This document shows, piece after piece, positions 1-8,583 of a stretch of DNA of 44,658 nucleotides. Every line of letters begins with the position of its first letter. Within the stretch, counting starts at the first letter, position 1. This DNA comes from Mycobacterium asiaticum. GTDB taxonomy: Bacteria; Actinomycetota; Actinomycetes; Mycobacteriales; Mycobacteriaceae. Both the position numbers and the translations under genes were made by a program. The DNA lies in NCBI RefSeq assembly GCF_001668675.1, contig NZ_LZKQ01000120.1:1-44658 (forward strand). The letters are read 5' to 3'. The notes under the pieces are model-generated. The model searched no databases and was not told where the DNA came from. It saw only the letters and a list, made by a program, of their open reading frames with translations.

Positions 1-1
1 C

Positions 2-319
2 AGCGCCGACGGCAGCCAACTGGTGGCCGAGGTGTTCTTCAGCGCCCCGGCCAGCCGCGAACTCTACGACGCAATTTTTGCCCGGTGGTATGAACACGGT
101 CTCGACGTCGAGATGGACCGGCTGGGCTTTCCCGGTGACCGCAACGACGTCGCGACCTACCTGGAACGGCACGGCTGGCAGGTGGCACGCACCCCGCTCA
201 ACGAGTTGTTGCTGACCAACGGATTTCGGCCGCATGCCCGGGACAACTCCGCCGACGAAACCTTGTTCACCGAGAATTACTACTGCACCGCGGTGCTGCG
301 TCAGGAAAGGCCGCTTTGA
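2..319 (+). CDS. SAM-dependent methyltransferase, C-terminal part (5' end outside window)
   Basis: The frame is open from the first bases of the window and ends with TGA at 317-319, so only about the last 105 residues are present. The fragment reads like the C-terminus of the large mycobacterial class I methyltransferase family once called UPF0677 (leucine carboxyl methyltransferase-like). It has an acidic helix ending in a YLERHGW-type segment, then an NELL-TNGF motif and a short final beta strand (YYCTAVL). The SAM-binding N-terminal half is not visible, so activity and substrate cannot be judged. The stop overlaps the start of the next gene (TGATG), suggesting co-transcription with the CoA-transferase. 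Confidence 0.7.
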   Translation, partial: SADGSQLVAEVFFSAPASRELYDAIFARWYEHGLDVEMDRLGFPGDRNDVATYLERHGWQVARTPLNELLLTNGFRPHARDNSADETLFTENYYCTAVLRQERPL

Positions 320-1488
320 TGCCGAACAACGCCCCCAAGCCGCTGGACGGTTTCCGGGTCCTCGATTTCACCCAGAATGTCGCCGGGCCACTGGCCGGAC
401 AGGTGCTGGCCGACCTCGGCGCCGAAGTCATCAAGATTGAAGCGCCGGGCGGAGAGCAGTCCCGCCGCCTCACCTCGGTGCTGCCCGGACGGCCGCCGCT
501 GGCCACCTACTTCCTGCCCAACAACAGAGGTAAGAAGTCGGTGGCGGTGGACCTCACCACCGACGAAGCCAAACAGCAGATACTGCAGCTCGCCGACACC
601 GCCGACGTCGTGCTGGAAGGTTTCCGCCCCGGCGTGATGGAGCGCCTGGGCCTGGGGCCGGACGAGTTGCGGGCCCGCAACCCCCGACTGATCTACGCAC
701 GCCTGAGCGCCTTCGGCGGCAACGGTCCCAACGGCACCCGGCCCGGCGTCGACCTGATGGTGGCCGCCGAGGCCGGCATGAGCACCGGCATGCCCACCCC
801 CACCGGCAAACCGCAGATCATCCCGTTCCAGTTGGTCGACAACGCCAGCGGCCATGTCCTGGCTCAGGCAGTGCTGGCCGCGCTGCTCAATCGGGAACGG
901 CACGGGGTGGGCGACCTGGTGCGAGTGGCGATGTATGACGTTGCCGTAGGACTGCAGGCCAACCAGCTGACCATCCACCTGAACAAGCCCAGCTCCGAGG
1001 CCGCCAAACCTGCGGCGCCGGCCAAGAAGCGCAGAGGCGTGGGCTTTGCCACCCAGCCGTCGGACGCCTTCAAGGCCGCCGACGGATACCTGGTGATCAG
1101 CGCGTACGTCCCCAAGCATTGGACGAAGCTGTGCGAGGTCATCGGCCGGCCCGAGCTGATCGACGACGAGCGGTTCGCCGACCAGCGGTCCCGGGCGATC
1201 AACTATCCCGAACTGACCGACGAGCTGGAGTCGGCACTGGCCGCCAAGACCGCCGCCGAATGGGTCGAGCTACTGCAGGAAGCCGGCCTGATGGCCTGCC
1301 TGGCCTACACCTGGAAACAGGTGGTCGACACCCCGCTGTTCGCCGAAAATGACCTCGCGCTGCAGGTGGGCAGCGGCGACGACACCGTCACCGTGATCCG
1401 CACCCCGGCCCGGTACGCGACCTTCGATGCGGGGGTCACTGAACTACCCCCGGACGTGGGCGAACACAACGGTTTGTTTCTCACCTGA
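319..1488 (+). CDS. Family III (CaiB/BaiF) CoA-transferase
   Basis: This 389-residue protein has the normal length for formyl-CoA transferase/CaiB-type enzymes, which move CoA between acyl-CoA and a free acid through an aspartyl-CoA thioester. The N-terminus carries the family pattern (LDGFRVLDFTQNVAGPLAG). The likely catalytic aspartate is about D145, in the GVDLM segment followed by a small-residue-rich stretch. The ATG at 319 is preferred over the in-frame TTG at 316 because AGGAAAGG at 303-310 is well placed for it. The gene overlaps the preceding methyltransferase stop and lies upstream of the SulP-carbonic anhydrase gene, as I recall Rv3272 and Rv3273 do in M. tuberculosis. The substrate is not predictable from sequence. 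Confidence 0.88.
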   Translation: MPNNAPKPLDGFRVLDFTQNVAGPLAGQVLADLGAEVIKIEAPGGEQSRRLTSVLPGRPPLATYFLPNNRGKKSVAVDLTTDEAKQQILQLADTADVVLEGFRPGVMERLGLGPDELRARNPRLIYARLSAFGGNGPNGTRPGVDLMVAAEAGMSTGMPTPTGKPQIIPFQLVDNASGHVLAQAVLAALLNRERHGVGDLVRVAMYDVAVGLQANQLTIHLNKPSSEAAKPAAPAKKRRGVGFATQPSDAFKAADGYLVISAYVPKHWTKLCEVIGRPELIDDERFADQRSRAINYPELTDELESALAAKTAAEWVELLQEAGLMACLAYTWKQVVDTPLFAENDLALQVGSGDDTVTVIRTPARYATFDAGVTELPPDVGEHNGLFLT

Positions 1489-1722
1489 TTATTTCAATGT
1501 GAACGCTAAACCAACTTTTTATTTGAATTACTCATGAATCACCGCGGAATTTGGCGCGGGGCACTGACCTGCATGGAGTATTTGAGCATACGGCTACAAC
1601 GGGATTCACATATTTGCTGACGGCGATATGTGCGTTGCGTTCTGACGCCCGGCGGATACCGAAACCACCCGATCCGTTCACGCGTGTCGGGAAGGGTCTG
1701 CAGGACCGGCCCAAGGAGTTCT

Positions 1723-3981
1723 ATGAGCAGCAGCGCTGTCAATGGTGCCCACGCGGCGCCCCAATCACACCGGATACGCGACAACCTGCGCTACGACGTA
1801 CCGGCTTCGCTGGTCGTCTTCCTGGTCGCGTTGCCCCTCTCGCTCGGCATCGCGATCGCCTCGGGCGCTCCGCTGGCCGCGGGCCTGATCGCGGCGGTCA
1901 TCGGCGGAATCGTCGCCGGTACATTCGGCGGTTCGGCTGTGCAGGTCAGCGGCCCGGCCGCGGGTCTGACGGTGGTGGTCGCCGATTTGATCCAACAGCT
2001 CGGCTGGGAAATGTTGTGCGTCATGACCGCCGCGGCCGGCGCCCTGCAGATCCTGTTCGGGGTGAGCCGGATGGCGCGCGCCGCCCTGGCGATTGCACCG
2101 GTGGTGGTGCACGCGATGTTGGCCGGCATCGGCATCACGATCGTGCTGCAACAGATCCACGTGCTGGTCGGCGGAACCGCCCACAGCTCGGCCTGGGAGA
2201 ACCTGGTGGCGCTGCCCAACGGCCTCCTGCACCACGAATTGCACGAGGTGATCGTCGGCGGCACCGTGATCGCCATCCTGCTGGCGTGGTCGAAACTGCC
2301 GCCGAAATTACGCATGATTCCCGGCGCCCTGGTCGCCATCGTGCTGGCGACCGTACTCGCCAAGCTCGTCGGATTGGACGTCGAGCGCATCAATCTGTCG
2401 GGCAGCTTCTTTGACGCCATCGGGCTGCCGCAGCTATCGGACAAATCCCCGGGCGGTCAGCCCTGGACCCACGAGATCAGCGCCATCGTCTTAGGCGTGC
2501 TGACGATCGCGCTGATCGCCAGCGTCGAGTCGCTGCTGTGTGCCGTCGGCGTCGACAAGCTGCACAACGGCCCCCGCACCAACTTCAACCGGGAGATGAT
2601 CGGGCAGGGCAGTGCGAATATGTTGTCCGGCTTGCTGGGCGGGTTGCCGATCACCGGTGTGATCGTGCGCAGTTCGGCCAACGTGGCCGCCGGTGCGCGC
2701 ACCCGGATGTCCGCGATCCTGCACGGCGTCTGGGTTCTGCTGTTTGCCTCGCTGTTCACTAACCTGGTCGAACTCATCCCGAAGGCGGCGCTGGCCGGTC
2801 TGTTGATCGTAATCGGCGCCCAGCTCGTAAAGCTGGCCCACGTCCAACTAGCTTGGCGTACCGGCAATTTCGTGATCTACGTCATCACCATCGTGTGCGT
2901 CGTGTTCCTCAACCTGCTCGAGGGCGTAGCGATCGGCCTCGGCGTCGCGATTCTGTTCCTGCTGGTGCGGGTGGTACAGGCACCAATCGAGGCCAGGCCC
3001 GTCGGCGACGAGGCGAAGAAGTGGCACGTCGACATTGACGGCACCTTGAGCTTCCTGCTGATGCCGCGACTGACCGGTGTGCTGGCGACCCTGCCACAAG
3101 GCTCGGACGTGACACTGAACCTCAACGCGGACTACATCGATCACTCCATCTCCGAAGCGATCTCGGACTGGAAGGCGGGCCATGAGGCCGGCGGTGGCAA
3201 GGTGACCATTCACGAGACGTCACCCGCCGGCCTGTCCAGCGCGCATCACGCCCCGCCTAAGCGCCACATTTCCCGCTCGCTCCGGGAACCGTGGCCGTCG
3301 CGGCGCGACCACGACCACGAACATGAAGAGCCGTCGATTCGGCACGGCATCGAGGAATATCACCGCAACGGGGCGGGTAGGCTCCACCACCACGTTCCGG
3401 AACTGGTCGACTCACAGAACCCCGACACGGTGTTCATCACCTGTGCCGACTCCCGGATTCTGCCCGACGTGATCACCGCCAGCCGGCCCGGCGACCTGTA
3501 CATCGTCCGCAACGTGGGCAACCTCGTTCCCACCCATCCCGACGAGCACTCCGTGGACGCCGCACTGGACTTCGCGGTCAACCAGCTAGGGGTGAGTTCG
3601 GTTGTGGTCTGTGGACATTCGTCGTGCCGCGCCATGCAAGCACTGCTCGATCACCATTCGGACCGCTCGGTTGACCATCCCGGCGCCATGGATCAATGGC
3701 TCGAGTACGCTGACGAGAGCCTGGCCCGCTACCGGGAGAACCATCCGGCACGTGCCAGCGCCACCTCCAATGGCCACCGCTTCAGCGAAGCCGACCAGCT
3801 GGCGATCGTGAACGTGGCCGTGCAGGTGGAAAGGCTTTCCCGCCACCCGATGCTGGCCGATGCGGTCGCCGACGGGTCACTGCACGTCGTCGGGATGTTC
3901 TTCGACTTCGCCACGGTGCATGTGCACGAGGTGACACCGGACGGGCTAGTGCACGAGGTCGAAGGGATTCCTACGCCCTAG
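1723..3981 (+). CDS. SulP-family anion transporter fused to beta-carbonic anhydrase
   Basis: This is a two-module protein of 752 residues. Residues about 20-420 form a polytopic SulP permease with the conserved early segment VSGPAAGLTVVV. A weak STAS-like stretch and a His/Arg-rich linker follow. From about residue 560 there is a beta-class carbonic anhydrase with zinc ligands Cys574, His632 and Cys635 and the Asp576-Arg578 dyad of CADSR. The fusion should couple bicarbonate (or sulfate) uptake at the membrane to CO2/HCO3- interconversion inside the cell. It resembles Rv3273. The ATG at 1723 is chosen because AAGGAG at 1713-1718 precedes it and because the upstream in-frame extension has no transporter character. 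The 1489-1722 gap holds an AT-rich stretch but no gene that I can see. Confidence 0.93.
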   Translation: MSSSAVNGAHAAPQSHRIRDNLRYDVPASLVVFLVALPLSLGIAIASGAPLAAGLIAAVIGGIVAGTFGGSAVQVSGPAAGLTVVVADLIQQLGWEMLCVMTAAAGALQILFGVSRMARAALAIAPVVVHAMLAGIGITIVLQQIHVLVGGTAHSSAWENLVALPNGLLHHELHEVIVGGTVIAILLAWSKLPPKLRMIPGALVAIVLATVLAKLVGLDVERINLSGSFFDAIGLPQLSDKSPGGQPWTHEISAIVLGVLTIALIASVESLLCAVGVDKLHNGPRTNFNREMIGQGSANMLSGLLGGLPITGVIVRSSANVAAGARTRMSAILHGVWVLLFASLFTNLVELIPKAALAGLLIVIGAQLVKLAHVQLAWRTGNFVIYVITIVCVVFLNLLEGVAIGLGVAILFLLVRVVQAPIEARPVGDEAKKWHVDIDGTLSFLLMPRLTGVLATLPQGSDVTLNLNADYIDHSISEAISDWKAGHEAGGGKVTIHETSPAGLSSAHHAPPKRHISRSLREPWPSRRDHDHEHEEPSIRHGIEEYHRNGAGRLHHHVPELVDSQNPDTVFITCADSRILPDVITASRPGDLYIVRNVGNLVPTHPDEHSVDAALDFAVNQLGVSSVVVCGHSSCRAMQALLDHHSDRSVDHPGAMDQWLEYADESLARYRENHPARASATSNGHRFSEADQLAIVNVAVQVERLSRHPMLADAVADGSLHVVGMFFDFATVHVHEVTPDGLVHEVEGIPTP

Positions 3982-3993
3982 CCCATCGGCGTC

Positions 3994-4434
3994 CTAGCTC
4001 TGCGGCAACCGCACCACCTGCAGGAAGAACTCGTCGATCTGCCGCACCGCGGTGATGAACTGGTCCAAGTCGACCGGTTTGGTGACGTAGGCGTTGGCGT
4101 GCAACTTGTAGCTGCGCAGGATGTCCTCCTCGGCCGACGAGGTCGTCAGCACCACCACGGGAATGCGGCACAGGTCGGGGTCGGACTTGATCTTCTCGAG
4201 CAGCTGCCGCCCGTCGTATTTCGGCAGGTTCAAGTCCAGCAGGATCAGGTCCGGCCGCGGCGCATGCTCGTACGACCCGCGCCGATAAAGGTAGTTCAAC
4301 CCCTCTTCACCGTCGTGGGCTACGTGCAGCCGGTTCTTGAGTTTGTTCTGCTCGAAGGCTTCTCGGGTGATCAGTTCGTCTCCCGGATCGTCCTCGACGA
4401 GCAGGATGTCGATCGGTCTACCAGTCGGTACCAT
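3994..4434 (-). CDS. Stand-alone response regulator (Rcp1-like receiver)
   Basis: This 146-residue protein is a single CheY-like receiver with no output domain. It has the acidic pocket E14-D15-D16, phospho-acceptor D67 in LLDLNLP, the switch T97/T98 and K119 in VTKP. The long insertion after beta-2 and the overall pattern resemble the Rcp1 type that pairs with phytochrome-like or CHASE-type kinases. The ATG at 4434 lies inside the 3' end of the kinase gene (17-nt overlap) with a GGGAG Shine-Dalgarno upstream, so translation is probably coupled. As a stand-alone receiver it could relay or drain phosphate from the kinase. Any downstream partner is unknown. Confidence 0.9.
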   Translation of the reverse strand: MVPTGRPIDILLVEDDPGDELITREAFEQNKLKNRLHVAHDGEEGLNYLYRRGSYEHAPRPDLILLDLNLPKYDGRQLLEKIKSDPDLCRIPVVVLTTSSAEEDILRSYKLHANAYVTKPVDLDQFITAVRQIDEFFLQVVRLPQS

Positions 4435-6040
4435 TGCTTGCTCCCTCTGCTGTGGCCAAGTGTTTTTCCGCCGCTTCCCTTTCGGCGGCGACAGGCAGCG
4501 TGAACTCGAACCGGGTCCCCCCGGTATATGACGTGTCGATCCGGATCGTGCCGCCGTGATGCTCGACGATCTTCTTGCACAACGCGAGACCGAGCCCAGT
4601 TCCGGTATACATGTCACGGCCGTGTAGGCGCTGGAAGATGACGAACACCTTGTCGGAGAATTCCTCCGCGATACCGATGCCATTGTCGGTCACGGTGATC
4701 AGCCAGTAGCCCTCTCGGTCATCGTTGCCTGGCCGGCAGTCGATGACGATGCGCGGCGGCTGGCCCTCTCGGCGGAACTTCATGGCATTGCCGATCAGGT
4801 TCTGCCACAGCTGTGTCAGAAGCGTTGAATCGCCGAAGACCTCGGGCAGCCGGCTGGGGCGTACGATCTCGGCGCCCGATTCTTCCTGCGCGGCAGCGAG
4901 GTTGCCCAGCGCCATATCCAGCGTGGTGTCGAGGGCGACCGCACCGTACTTGGTGTTCAACCGGCCGACCCGGGAAAAGCTGAGCAGGTCGTTAATCAGC
5001 ACCTGCATCCGCTTGGCGCCGTCGACCGCGAAATTGATGTACTCGACGCCGCGTTCATCCAGTTTGTCGCCGTAGCGCTTCTCGAGCAGTTGGCAGAACG
5101 AGGCGACCTTGCGCAGCGGTTCCTGCAGGTCGTGGGAGGCGACGTAGGCGAACTGCTCGAGTTCGCTGTTCGAACGCAGCAATTCCTTTGCCTGCTCGTC
5201 CAATTGCGCTTGCGCCGAGCGTGATGCGTCGAGTTCCGCCACGATCCGCTGCCGCATGTTCTCCACGTCGACGGCGATGCCGCGGATGTCGGCCGGTCGC
5301 GCCGGGGGCGTAATGGAGTCGCCGAAATGGCCGTCCGTGATCCGCCGGCACGCCGCGGCCAGTTGCTCGAGCGGGCGGGTGACCGAGCGCTGCACAAGCA
5401 GGCCCAACAACGCCGCGGTGCCGATGAAGATCAGCACCATGGCGCCAAGCACCCGGTCGCGCCAGTCGTTCATGCGCTCGATTTTGGCGGTGCCGTCTTC
5501 CCGGGCGGCACTCAGATGCGCGGTCTGCACATTGAAAAGAGCACGAAGGTAATCGAATTCGGCCTTGCCGAGTGCCGACATGGCGCCCGGCAGCACGATC
5601 GGCTGGTTGGGGGTCACTCGGCCGATCAGGGGCTCGGCGTAGTCCCTGCGCCAATTGGCGGCCGCGGTCTCGACGGCGTTCAGGTCGGCGAGCAGGTCCT
5701 TGTGCCCGGCCAGCCGGTTGCGGATGTCTCGGGAAGCCGCTTCTTCGGCGCGTATCCCGTCGTAGTAGGGCGTCAAGAACTGCCGATCGGCCGAGATCAG
5801 GTAACCCCGCAGTCCCGTCTCCTGATCGCGCAACGCGGACTGCAGCTGGAAGGCCGCGACCCGCGCCGGTTGAATGTCGTCGCGCAGCGACCGCGACACC
5901 TCGTCGGTGCGCTCCAGCAGGATGGCACCGACCACCGCGCCGATCAGCACCAGCAGCCCCATCGTCGAGAGCACCAGGGCGAGCCACCCGCGCACGGTCA
6001 GGCGCGGCTTGTCCAGCGAGCCCGACGCGTCGCTTCTCAC
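4418..6040 (-). CDS. CHASE3-HAMP sensor histidine kinase
   Basis: This membrane kinase has 540 residues. A transmembrane helix at about 17-42 is followed by an extracytoplasmic CHASE3-type helical domain (about 43-195, with the Q-ETGLRGYL signature), a second membrane helix (about 198-217) and HAMP (about 218-275). HisKA has H303 in ASHDLQEPLRK. The HATPase domain has N-box N414/N418, the G1 box TDNGIGI and the G2 box GTGLGL. The start is GTG at 6040 and overlaps the phosphatase stop as GTGA, with no clear ribosome site, so it should be translated by coupling. The neighbours suggest it controls the receiver of the PP2C protein and/or the single receiver. The signal is unknown. Confidence 0.93.
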   Translation of the reverse strand: MRSDASGSLDKPRLTVRGWLALVLSTMGLLVLIGAVVGAILLERTDEVSRSLRDDIQPARVAAFQLQSALRDQETGLRGYLISADRQFLTPYYDGIRAEEAASRDIRNRLAGHKDLLADLNAVETAAANWRRDYAEPLIGRVTPNQPIVLPGAMSALGKAEFDYLRALFNVQTAHLSAAREDGTAKIERMNDWRDRVLGAMVLIFIGTAALLGLLVQRSVTRPLEQLAAACRRITDGHFGDSITPPARPADIRGIAVDVENMRQRIVAELDASRSAQAQLDEQAKELLRSNSELEQFAYVASHDLQEPLRKVASFCQLLEKRYGDKLDERGVEYINFAVDGAKRMQVLINDLLSFSRVGRLNTKYGAVALDTTLDMALGNLAAAQEESGAEIVRPSRLPEVFGDSTLLTQLWQNLIGNAMKFRREGQPPRIVIDCRPGNDDREGYWLITVTDNGIGIAEEFSDKVFVIFQRLHGRDMYTGTGLGLALCKKIVEHHGGTIRIDTSYTGGTRFEFTLPVAAEREAAEKHLATAEGASNGTDW

Positions 6041-7239
6041 GTGGGGGTCCGCTCCACCCGGACCACGGCGATGTCGTCGGTCAGCCCGCCGTGGCTCTGC
6101 GCGAGTTGCTGGGCGCCGTCGATCAACGCATCGACGAACTGCGACCCGGGCAAATGCGCCTGGCTGCGTGCCAGTGCGAGCAGTCCGTCCTCACCGAGGC
6201 GTTGGTTTCCTCGGCCGGAGTAGCCCTCGAACAGCCCGTCCGTCAGCAACAACAATCCGCAGCCCGCCGGCAGCACCAGCTCGTGCTGCGGCCAGTCGTC
6301 ACCGTGCAGACCCAACGCGCGACCGTAGGGCGGCTCAAGCCAGTCCACGGTGCCGGCACCGTGCAGCAGCATCCCCGGATGACCCGCGCGGACCGTCTTG
6401 ACCGGATTGCTGTCGGGCGGACCGGGCGGGATGGCCAGGCTCAGCACGGTGGCGAACACACCGTTCTCGGCACGCTCGGCGTGCAGCACACGATCCAATT
6501 GCTTCATTTGCGCCGCGCCATGAATGCCGGCGAAAGTCAGTGTCCGCCAAGCGATCCGCAGCGCCGCCCCCAGCGCGGCCTCGTCCGGGCCGTGCCCGGC
6601 GACATCGCCTATCAGCACGTGGGTGACCCGGTCAGGGGTCTGCACGACGTCGTAGAAATCGCCGCACAGCAAGGCGTTCTCCCGGCTCGGCCGGTACCGG
6701 GTGACGATGTCGACGCCGGGGTTGTCCAGCAGCAGCGGGGAAGGTAGCAGGCCGCGTTCCAACAGGGCGTTCTCGCGGGCGCGGACCTGGCTGGCCTGCA
6801 GGTCGGCGGCGATCAGTTCGGCACGCTTGCGTTCGATCGCATACAGCAGCGCCCGCCGCAGCATCTCGGGTTCGACGCGCCCCTTGACCAAATAATCCTG
6901 CGCACCCGCGGCCACAGCGGACGCGCCGAAGTATTCGTCATTCAGGCCGGTTAGCACGACGATGGGAACGGTGGAATCGCTTTTCAGGATGCGATCCAGG
7001 GCGTCGATCCCGTTGGCGTCCGGCAGGTTGAGATCCAGCAGCACGCAATCGGGACGGGCCGAGGCCAGCATGCGCTCCGCGTGCGCGATCGACTGCGCCC
7101 AGACCACCTCGATGTCGGCGACCGCATCGGCGATCAGGTCTTCGACGAGGACCGCGTCGGCTCGGTCATCTTCGACCAACAATAGGGACAACGACTGCCA
7201 GCTGGGCGCCGGGGCAACGGAATCACCTACCGACAACAA
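6037..7239 (-). CDS. Receiver-PP2C (RsbU/SpoIIE-type) serine phosphatase
   Basis: This 400-residue protein has an N-terminal receiver (about 16-135, phospho-acceptor D69, K119) joined by a helical linker to a PP2C/SpoIIE phosphatase. Metal-binding aspartates are D194 (CGDFYDV), D212 (GDVAGHG), D334 (TDGLFEG) and D388/D389 (LTDDIAVV). Proteins of this architecture dephosphorylate STAS anti-anti-sigma factors, which then bind the anti-sigma kinase and free sigma. TTG at 7239 is the best start: it is preceded by GAGGTGA about 8 nt upstream, and an in-frame TGA at 7254-7252 excludes longer versions. It is the first gene of a three-gene overlapping operon with a SigF-type promoter just upstream. 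A link to the SigF locus 14 kb away is inferred. Confidence 0.92.
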   Translation of the reverse strand: MLSVGDSVAPAPSWQSLSLLLVEDDRADAVLVEDLIADAVADIEVVWAQSIAHAERMLASARPDCVLLDLNLPDANGIDALDRILKSDSTVPIVVLTGLNDEYFGASAVAAGAQDYLVKGRVEPEMLRRALLYAIERKRAELIAADLQASQVRARENALLERGLLPSPLLLDNPGVDIVTRYRPSRENALLCGDFYDVVQTPDRVTHVLIGDVAGHGPDEAALGAALRIAWRTLTFAGIHGAAQMKQLDRVLHAERAENGVFATVLSLAIPPGPPDSNPVKTVRAGHPGMLLHGAGTVDWLEPPYGRALGLHGDDWPQHELVLPAGCGLLLLTDGLFEGYSGRGNQRLGEDGLLALARSQAHLPGSQFVDALIDGAQQLAQSHGGLTDDIAVVRVERTPT

Positions 7240-7253
7240 GTTCCGATCACCTC

Positions 7254-7278
7254 ATACCCTCCTGGGCAGCCGGAAAAC
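7254..7278 (-). promoter_or_regulatory. SigF-type promoter upstream of the PP2C-kinase-receiver operon
   Basis: On the - strand GTTT (7278-7275) and GGGTAT (7259-7254) are separated by exactly 15 nt. This matches the mycobacterial SigF pattern GTTT-N15-17-GGGTA(T). Transcription would start near 7247, leaving a leader of only about 8 nt before the TTG at 7239. That short leader would lose much of the GAGGTGA site, an unresolved point. Seen by eye; not experimentally supported. Confidence 0.6.
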
Positions 7279-7390
7279 TCCATGTCCGGAAAACGCGTGG
7301 CCGACCATCCCGACTGGTGGCTCAATCGCGTGGACCTGGTCAGCAGGATCCTATGCGGTGGGTTGGGTTTTGCCGCACGGTTTGGGAAAG

Positions 7391-8560
7391 TCAGCGCAGT
7401 AATGCGCGCGACATCACAACCCGCTGGATTTGGTTGGTGCCCTCGTAGATCTGGGTGATCTTGGCGTCGCGCATCATCCGCTCGACCGGGAAGTCGACGG
7501 TGTAGCCGGCGCCGCCGAACAATTGCACGGCGTCGGTGGTGACCTCCATGGCGACGTCGGAAGCCAGACACTTTGACGCGGCCGAAATGAATCCGAGATT
7601 GCCCTCGCCGCGCTCCGCGCGCGCCGCCGCCGAGTAGACCATGAGCCGGGCCGCCTCAACCTTCATCGCCATGTCGGCGATCATGAACTGCACCGCCTGG
7701 AAATTACTGATCGACTGGCCAAACTGCTTGCGGTCCTTGGTGTATGCGATCGCCGCATCCACCGCACCCTGGGCGATGCCCACGGCCTGGGCGCCGATGG
7801 TGGGACGGGTGTGGTCCAACGTGGCGAGCGCCGTCTTGAAGCCGGTGCCGGGCTCTCCGATGATCCGGTCGCCCGGGATCCGGCAGTTCTCGAAGTACAA
7901 CTCGGTCGTAGGCGAACCCTTGATGCCCAGCTTGCGCTCCTTGGGACCGACCTCGAAGCCCTCGTCATCGATGTGCACCATGAACGCCGAGATGCCGTTG
8001 GCGCCCTTGTCCGGATCGGTCACGGCCATCACCGTGTACCAGGATGACTTGCCGCCGTTGGTGATCCACGCTTTGGCGCCATTGAGGATCCAGTCGTCGC
8101 CGTCGGCCTTGGCGCGGGTACGCATGGACGCGGCGTCCGAACCTGCCTCCCGTTCACTCAGGGCGTAAGAGGCCATCGCCGTCCCGTCGGCGACCTGCGG
8201 CAGCACCTGCTTTTTCAGCTCTTCGGAGCCGCGCAGGATCAGGCCCATGGTGCCCAGCTTGTTGACGGCGGGGATCAGCGACGCCGAGGTGTCGACCCTG
8301 GCGACCTCCTCGATGACGATGCACGCCGCCACCGAGTCCGCGCCCTGCCCGCCGTACTCCTCGGGCACGTGCACCGCGTTGAATCCCGAGGCGTTCAGCG
8401 CGTCCAACGCCTCTTGCGGGAACCGGGAGTTCTCGTCGACGTCGGCGGCGTGCGGAGCAATCTCCTTCTCCGCCAGCGCCCGGATCGCGGCCCGCAACTC
8501 CTGGTGCTCTTCGGGCAGTTGGAACAGATCGAACGACGGATTTCCGGCCCATCCAGCCAT
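7391..8560 (-). CDS. fadE25: Acyl-CoA dehydrogenase FadE25
   Basis: This is a full-length 389-residue acyl-CoA dehydrogenase, an FAD enzyme that puts an alpha,beta double bond into acyl-CoA. The flavin/acyl signature YALSEREAGSDA is present. The catalytic glutamate is about E373, in YEGTNQIQR near the C-terminus. The sequence is very close to what I recall of M. tuberculosis FadE25 (Rv3274c), including the N-terminal GWAGNPSFDLF. AGGAGGT sits 8 nt before the ATG at 8560. It lies 23 bp downstream of purE on the same strand, so purK-purE-fadE25 may be one transcript. The exact acyl chain preference is not established by sequence. Confidence 0.95.
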   Translation of the reverse strand: MAGWAGNPSFDLFQLPEEHQELRAAIRALAEKEIAPHAADVDENSRFPQEALDALNASGFNAVHVPEEYGGQGADSVAACIVIEEVARVDTSASLIPAVNKLGTMGLILRGSEELKKQVLPQVADGTAMASYALSEREAGSDAASMRTRAKADGDDWILNGAKAWITNGGKSSWYTVMAVTDPDKGANGISAFMVHIDDEGFEVGPKERKLGIKGSPTTELYFENCRIPGDRIIGEPGTGFKTALATLDHTRPTIGAQAVGIAQGAVDAAIAYTKDRKQFGQSISNFQAVQFMIADMAMKVEAARLMVYSAAARAERGEGNLGFISAASKCLASDVAMEVTTDAVQLFGGAGYTVDFPVERMMRDAKITQIYEGTNQIQRVVMSRALLR

Positions 8561-8583
8561 CTTTGAGACCTCCTAGCCTCTTG

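Noticed and set aside
301..1119. 272-residue - strand frame opposite the CoA-transferase
   Set aside because: Antisense to a conserved enzyme, low-complexity, no ribosome site or family pattern.
1630..1722. Upstream GTG start of the SulP-carbonic anhydrase gene
   Set aside because: The 31 added residues are Arg-rich and not transporter-like, while ATG 1723 has a well-placed AAGGAG.
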